From positions 1-6,513 of the forward strand of contig CAITLX010000883.1 of NCBI GenBank assembly GCA_903893335.1: 6,513 nucleotides of DNA, written 5' to 3'. Shown here in pieces: positions 1-4,600 of this stretch. Every line of letters starts with the position of its first letter. The first letter of the stretch is position 1. The notes beneath the pieces were generated by a model that was given only the letters and a program-made list of their open reading frames with translations, was not told the DNA's origin and made no database searches. Source of the stretch: an uncultured delta proteobacterium. Lineage in GTDB: Bacteria > Myxococcota_A > Polyangia > Polyangiales > Polyangiaceae. Position numbers and translations under genes: made by a program.

Positions 1-462
1 TGCCCGTACTGCGGCCGCGTCGAGGCGACGCTGAAGCGCGTGCTCGACACCTACGGCGACCGCGTGAAGCTCGTCTGGCGCCACAAGCCGCTGCCGATGC
101 ACCCCGACGCGCAGCTTGCCGCCGAGGCGTCGGCCGAGGCCTTCCGGCAGAAGGGCAACGCGGGTTTCTGGAGGCTGCACGCGCTGCTGCTCGAGCATCA
201 GGCGGCGCCCGGTGGGCTGGCGCGCCCGGCGCTGGAGCGCTACGCAGGAGATGCGGGGCTCGACCTGCCCAAGCTCCGCGACGCGCTCGACCAGGGGAGG
301 CACAAGGCTGCGATCGCGGCCGACGCGAAGGCGAGCGACGACGCCGGCATTTCAGGCACGCCGGCGTTCGTCATCAATGGCTACTACCTGAGCGGCGCGC
401 AGCCCTACGCGAGGTTCAAGAGGCTGATCGACCGCGCGCTGAGGGAAGCGGGCGGGAGGTAG
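1..462 (+). CDS. DsbA-family thiol:disulfide oxidoreductase domain, 3' part of gene (5' end outside window)
   Basis: The frame is open from base 1 to the TAG at 460-462, giving 153 visible residues. They begin with the thioredoxin-fold active site C1-P2-Y3-C4, so the first beta strand and any signal peptide or upstream domain lie to the left. Further hallmarks of the DsbA/Thioredoxin_4 type are the W26-R-H-K-P-L-P-M-H segment after the active-site helix, a helical insert (about 37-110) and the cis-proline loop G-T120-P121 followed by a strand and an FVINGYYLSGAQP stretch, then a C-terminal helix. Such proteins oxidise, or less often isomerise, cysteine pairs in exported proteins in the periplasm. 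A GTG at 40 could be read as a start but would remove the active site, so it is rejected. The next gene starts 104 bases downstream. Family assignment is secure; substrate and full domain layout are not, and many myxobacterial versions carry extra N-terminal domains. Confidence 0.9.
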   Translation, partial: CPYCGRVEATLKRVLDTYGDRVKLVWRHKPLPMHPDAQLAAEASAEAFRQKGNAGFWRLHALLLEHQAAPGGLARPALERYAGDAGLDLPKLRDALDQGRHKAAIAADAKASDDAGISGTPAFVINGYYLSGAQPYARFKRLIDRALREAGGR

Positions 463-480
463 AGGGGGCGGGCGCGCTCG

Positions 481-541
481 GTCGGCGTCGCCGACGTCGT
501 TGACCCGCGCGCGCGACGCGTGGTCCCATCGCGCGCGTCGC
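481..541 (+). other. GC-rich inverted repeats in the gap after the oxidoreductase gene
   Basis: Two inverted repeats follow the TAG. GTCGGCG-T-CGCCGAC (481-495) is a perfect dyad, and GCGACGCG (513-520) pairs with CGCGTCGC (534-541) across a 13-base loop. Neither is followed by a T run, so this is not a convincing intrinsic terminator. In DNA this rich in G and C, short perfect dyads also arise by chance. They could slow polymerase, help factor-dependent termination, or mean nothing. Confidence 0.25.
500..529 (+). promoter_or_regulatory. weak candidate sigma-70-type promoter for the 567-1403 lipoprotein gene
   Basis: TTGACC (500-505) matches five of six bases of the -35 consensus and stands out in its surroundings. 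Eighteen bases further on, TCCCAT (524-529) keeps only the first and last two positions of a -10 box. If used, transcription would start near 536 and leave a leader of about 30 bases holding the GGGAGA ribosome binding site (552-557). The geometry is right but the -10 is poor, so the call is tentative. Confidence 0.25.
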
Positions 542-566
542 ACACACTGCCGGGAGAACACCGCTC

Positions 567-1403
567 ATGCACCTCGCTTCGATCCGTTCGCTCGCCTTCG
601 CGTTCGTGACCCTCGCCGTCGCTTGCTCGAGCAGCAAGACGACGTCCCAGCCTGCCGGGGGCGCGGGCACGCACGTCGTCGCCGCGCAGGGCGGCACGGT
701 CGCTGCTCCGGGAGGGGGCGCCACGCTGACGATCCCCGCGGGCGCGCTCGGAGCCGACACCGACATCACCCTCTCGGTGCTCCCCGCCGCGAATGGCTCG
801 CTGTCGCCCATCTACGATTTCGGGCCGGACGGCACGACCTTCGCCACCCCTGCGACACTCGTGATCGACGCCGACCCGAGCCTCGCGGCCGCCGGCAGCG
901 CGCTGGTCATGGTCATGCTCTCGGGCAGCAGCACGGTCGTGGAACTTGCCGGCTCGACCTTCCAGGGCCTCACCGTCACGGCCCCGGTGCCGCACTTCAC
1001 CGGCTTCACCGTGATGCAGTCGGGCATCGCCGGCGACGGCGGCGCGGACCCGGACGCAGCGGTCGACGCCGATGCGGGGGTAGACACCGACGCGACGGTC
1101 GACAACGACGCGGGAGCGGACCCCGACGCGGCGGACGCCAACGACACCTCGTGCCACGCGTGTTTCGCGCTCGCGTGCCCGGTTGAAGTCGCGGCGTGCG
1201 AGGGCGTCACCAAGTGCGCCGACTCGATCGGCATGTTCGAAAGCTGCGTCGGCGCGACCCATGACGTCAACGGCGTGCAGGCCTGCGAAGCGGACTTCGC
1301 CGTGCCCGTCTGTCAGGGCGTGACCAATTGTACCGGGCGGGTCCTCGCCGACTGCCTGCTCGCCTCGACGGAGGCTTGCCTCCTCACCTGCACGGCCCCG
1401 TGA
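567..1403 (+). CDS. secreted lipoprotein: ZU5-like domain, Asp-rich linker, 12-Cys C-terminal domain
   Basis: This is a complete 278-residue gene of unknown function. The start is supported by GGGAGA at 552-557, nine bases before ATG, and by a textbook signal peptide: H2/R7, a hydrophobic core, and a lipobox A17-V-A-C20. C20 would be lipidated, followed by S-S-S-K. Residues 40-149 read G-G-T-V...T-I-P-A-G-A-L...Y-D-F-G-P-D-G-T-T-F...P-A-T-L...P-V-P-H-F-T-G-F-T-V. This matches the ZU5-like beta-sandwich often seen in extracytoplasmic bacterial proteins. A flexible acidic linker (157-193, Asp at nearly every second or third position) leads to a tail with 12 cysteines (196, 199, 204, 211, 217, 227, 240, 249, 255, 263, 271, 275). 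The even number suggests six disulfides. Small Cys-rich tails of this kind on lipoproteins are common in Polyangia as I recall, but without an assigned role. Structural or adhesive surface protein is the most I would infer. It may share a transcript with its neighbours, but the gaps are long enough for separate promoters. Confidence 0.9.
   Translation: MHLASIRSLAFAFVTLAVACSSSKTTSQPAGGAGTHVVAAQGGTVAAPGGGATLTIPAGALGADTDITLSVLPAANGSLSPIYDFGPDGTTFATPATLVIDADPSLAAAGSALVMVMLSGSSTVVELAGSTFQGLTVTAPVPHFTGFTVMQSGIAGDGGADPDAAVDADAGVDTDATVDNDAGADPDAADANDTSCHACFALACPVEVAACEGVTKCADSIGMFESCVGATHDVNGVQACEADFAVPVCQGVTNCTGRVLADCLLASTEACLLTCTAP
1035..1145 (+). repeat. Asp/Ala-rich low-complexity linker coding tract
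   Basis: This tract encodes residues 157-193 of the lipoprotein, an irregular run of Asp-x-Asp units (such as DPDAAVDADAGVDTDATVD) built from gac, gcg and related codons. It joins the ZU5-like domain to the Cys-rich tail. It is best read as an extended, negatively charged spacer. Calcium binding as in thrombospondin type 3 repeats is conceivable, but the spacing is not regular enough to claim it. Confidence 0.7.
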
Positions 1404-1596
1404 GGGCGGCGCGCAGGTCGGGCCGCGCCCCGTGCTCGGGGGCGGCGGCGACGTCGTAGAGACGGCGGGGGGGCGGCCGCTCGCTGACGACGGCGCGGCG
1501 CTTCGCCTTGCGTATTCCATCGAAGCCGCGGTCTGCCGTCCATCGCGAAAACGGACAAGCGCGCAGCGAGGTGGGACCGATCCGCAGCCATCGGGC

Positions 1597-1609
1597 GGTT
1601 CGTCGAACC
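1597..1609. promoter_or_regulatory. 13-base dyad, possible operator
   Basis: GGTTCG-T-CGAACC has perfect 6-base arms around one central base, 70 bases before the start of the giant gene. Its size and position would suit a dimeric repressor or activator site. It occurs once, so there is no second copy in the window to support specific binding. It resembles a tRNA T-arm sequence only superficially; no tRNA surrounds it. Confidence 0.25.
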
Positions 1610-1639
1610 TGGAGGCTCGGAAAACGTGTATCCGTCGAA

Positions 1640-1674
1640 GGGCGGAGCAAGTCGGTGCCCTCCGCCCAAGAGGG
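1640..1674 (+). promoter_or_regulatory. two competing RNA hairpins at the Shine-Dalgarno of the giant lipoprotein gene
   Basis: GGGCGGAG (1640-1647) pairs perfectly over 8 bases with CTCCGCCC (1660-1667), loop 12. CCCTC (1658-1662) pairs with GAGGG (1670-1674), loop 7, with a possible extra G-U pair (1657 with 1675). The second stem contains the Shine-Dalgarno AGAGGG (1669-1674, four bases before ATG). The two stems share 1660-1662 and cannot coexist. The first stem leaves the ribosome binding site free; the second hides it. That is the layout of a translational on/off switch, but no ligand-binding domain is recognisable and the pairing could be accidental at this base composition. Confidence 0.35.
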
Positions 1675-1678
1675 TTGG

Positions 1679-4600
1679 ATGAATCGTGTCAGGCTGCCCG
1701 CGCTGGGCTCGCTGCTGGTTTCGCTGCTCCTGCTCGTAGGTTGCAGCGACCGCTCCGTGGGCGGAGGCTCGCTGTTCGAGGCGCTCGATGGGGCGCTGGC
1801 GGCAGCCGACGCCTCCACGGGCGCCTCCGCCGCACCGTCGCAAGACGAAGCCGGCGCGAAGGCGAGCGTCATGGCCGCCTATACGGCCGCGCGCCAGGCC
1901 GAGGGCAAGGACGACGCTCGCTACCACCTGACGCGGGACGGCGCGGTGGTGCGCGGGCACAACGTCGCGCAGGGGCTCACGCAGTCCGTGGATGGGCTCG
2001 GCTTCGAGGTGGGGCACCCGCAGGACGGCTGGCGCGCGCGCTTCGAGACGCACGCGGTTCGCTGCGGCGCCGCGCGGGTCGAGGTCACGGCGAGCGCGCT
2101 TCGCCCGACCTTCGCAGAGCCCCACCGCGCCGCCATCGCGCGGATGGCGGGCGCGCCGTTCGAGGAGTGGACGGTCAACGGCCCGCTCGGCGTCGAGCAG
2201 GGCTTCACGCTGCCGCTCGACCCGTGCGCGGGGCAGGCGAGCGCGCTCACGCTCGAGGTGAACGTCGAGGGGCTCACGCCGTCGCTCGCGGGCGACGCCG
2301 TCTCGCTGCGTGACGAGCTGGGCGTCGCGCGCGCGCGCTACGCGGGCCTATGGGCACGCGACGCGAGCGGCGCGCCCCTCGCGGCCACGCTGGCCGTCGA
2401 CGGGGGGCATATCGAGATCCGCGTCGAGACCGACGGCGCCCGGTGGCCGGTCACGGTGGACCCGGTGGTGGCGACGCAGGTGGCGGAGGTCACGGACGAC
2501 GATGGGGCCGCGGACGACCGATTCGGCTCTGCCGTCGCCCTCTCCGGCACCACGGCCCTCGTGGGCGCCCCGTTCAAGCGCGCGGCGATTACAGAATACC
2601 AAGGTGCAGTCTACGTCTTCAGTCAAAACGGGACGAAGTGGGCGATGCAGGCGAAGCTCCTCGGGAGCGACACCGCTGCACGAGACCAGTTTGGCCAGGC
2701 GATAGCACTCTCCGGTACGACGGCGGTCATAGGCGCCCCGATGAAGAACGTCGGCTCCCTTACGAACCAAGGCGCCGCATACGTGTTCACGCAAGCGGGC
2801 ACCAGTTGGACGCAGCAGGCCGTGCTCCTGCCGGCCGACGGCGCCGCGCGCGACCACTTCGGCGCAGCGGTCGGCGTCTCCGGCACGACCGCATTCATTG
2901 GCGCACCGAACAAGACCGTCGGCACCAACAGCCCGCAGGGTGTCGTCTACACTTACAGCCAAAGCGGCTCGAGCTGGCTGCCGCAGCAGGAGATTACGGG
3001 TCCTGGTGGGGCAGTGGACGATTCCTTCGGTTGGTCAGTCTCCGTGTCGGGCTCGCTCGCGGTCATCGGCGCACCGTTCAAGAAGATCGGGACCAACATC
3101 AGCCAGGGCGCGGCCTACGTCTACCAATTCGGTAGTACTTGGACATTGCTCTCCACGCTTGCTCCCGCGACTGGGGATGGCGTGGCAGGCGACTACTTCG
3201 GAAAATCCGTGGCGGTCGCTGGCCAAATGGTCTTGGTTGGCGCGCCCGGCAAGACGGTCGGCACCAACGTCAGCCAGGGAGTGGTTTACGCGTTCGCCCC
3301 CTTGTTTGGCAGTTACACGCTCGCCAACCGGATCACGGCGGCGAACGGCGGCGTCGCGGACGGCGCCGCAGGCGACAGCTTCGGAAGCTCCGTCGCAGTC
3401 GCTGGCAACTACGCGGTGATCGGTGCGCCGGGCAAGGCCGTGTCCGGCAGCGGTCAGGGCGCGGTCTACTTCGCGACATGGAGCGGGCTTGCCTGGGGTG
3501 GTTTGCAGCGCAGCGTGGCCAACGACGCAGTCGCGTCCGACGCCTTCGGCGCCTCCGTGGCGTTGTCTGGAACGACGGCGCTCGTCGGCGCGAACGGCAA
3601 GATGGTGGGGGCGAACGCAACGCAGGGGGCGGCGTATACGTTCGTTCTCAGCGCAGGCACCTGGAGTCAGCAAGCGGAGGTGACAGCGAGCGATGGCGCT
3701 GCGAGCGACGGATTCGGCAATTCGGTGGCCGTCTCCGGCGCCGTGGCAGTAGTTGGCACTTCATCGAAGACCGTTGGCCCGAACTCAGGGCAGGGCGCCG
3801 CGTACGTATTCGTGCAGACGCCCATCCGTTGGGCGCTACAGCAGAAGCTCACGGCGCTCGACGGAGCGGCCGGTGACAACTTCGGAACCTCGGTCGCGCT
3901 CTCCGGCACGACGGCGCTCGTGGGCGCGCCAAACAAGACGATATCGAAGGCGGGGCAGGGAGCCGCCTACGTCTTCGTGCAGAGTGGCGTGTCTTGGTCT
4001 GCGCAGGCGACGTTGGTTGTCTCCTCCCCTGCGGCTTCCGAGGCGTTCGGTCGGTCCGTAGCGCTGTCGGGAACTACGGCGCTCGTGGGCGTTCCGGGCG
4101 ACACGCTCGGACGTGGCGCGGCGTACGTGTTCGTGCAGAACGGTGTGGTGTGGGAGCCCCAAGCGCTGCTCACAGCTGCGGATCGGGTCTCGCCCGATGG
4201 CTTCGGCGCGAAGGTGGCCTTGTCCGGCACCACTGCGCTCGTGGGTGTGCCCAACAAGGCCGTGAACTCGAACGCGTCTCAAGGCGCAGCGTACGTGTTC
4301 TCAGGAGCGTCCGGGTGGGCGTCGGCGCAATCGACTCAGCAGAAGTTGGTCGCAAGCGACGGGGCGGCGGGCGACAGCTTTGGTTTATCGGTGGCGGTTT
4401 CCGACGGGTCGGCATTCGTCGGCGCACCAGGGAAGGCGATCGGCTCGAATGGCGGGCAGGGCGCCGCCTATCCCTTCGCCCGCGGCACCGCGGGCTGGAC
4501 GCAACTCCCTCGGCTCACCGTGAACGACGGGGCCGTGGGGGACTCGTTCGGCATTGCAGTTGCCCTATCGGGCTCGACAGCGGTGGTCGGTGCGTCGTCG

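Larger units (their letters stand above)
1404..1678 (+). other. intergenic leader region upstream of the giant lipoprotein gene
   Basis: These 275 bases hold no coding sequence I can support. Just after the stop, GGCGCG (1408-1413) can pair with CGCGCC (1424-1429), but no T run follows. A G-rich run lies at 1464-1475. From about 1500 the composition loosens (tracts such as CGAAAACGG and GGAAAACG), as promoter regions do in GC-rich genomes. GTGTATCC around 1626-1633 could hold a -10-like TATCCG, but no matching -35 is seen. The dyad and hairpins listed separately fall in the last 85 bases. Confidence 0.5.

Noticed and set aside
40..462. GTG at 40 as the start of the oxidoreductase gene
   Set aside because: It would delete the CPYC active site, which is in frame at bases 1-12; the true start is outside the window.
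1404..1430. Intrinsic terminator after the small lipoprotein gene
   Set aside because: Only a 6-base stem (1408-1413 with 1424-1429) and no T run follows.
405..1520. 371-codon open frame on the minus strand across the small lipoprotein gene
   Set aside because: Arg/Gly/Ala-rich, no recognisable domain or ribosome binding site, and it lies opposite a gene with a clear signal peptide and domains. Long antisense frames are expected at this GC content.
1591..1615. tRNA T-arm-like sequence GGTTCG
   Set aside because: The arms pair to a single-base centre rather than a 7-base loop, and no acceptor or anticodon arm lies around it.
1432..2313. 293-codon plus-strand open frame starting in the intergenic region
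   Set aside because: Arg-rich, no domain, overlaps the well-supported lipoprotein start at 1679 in another frame.
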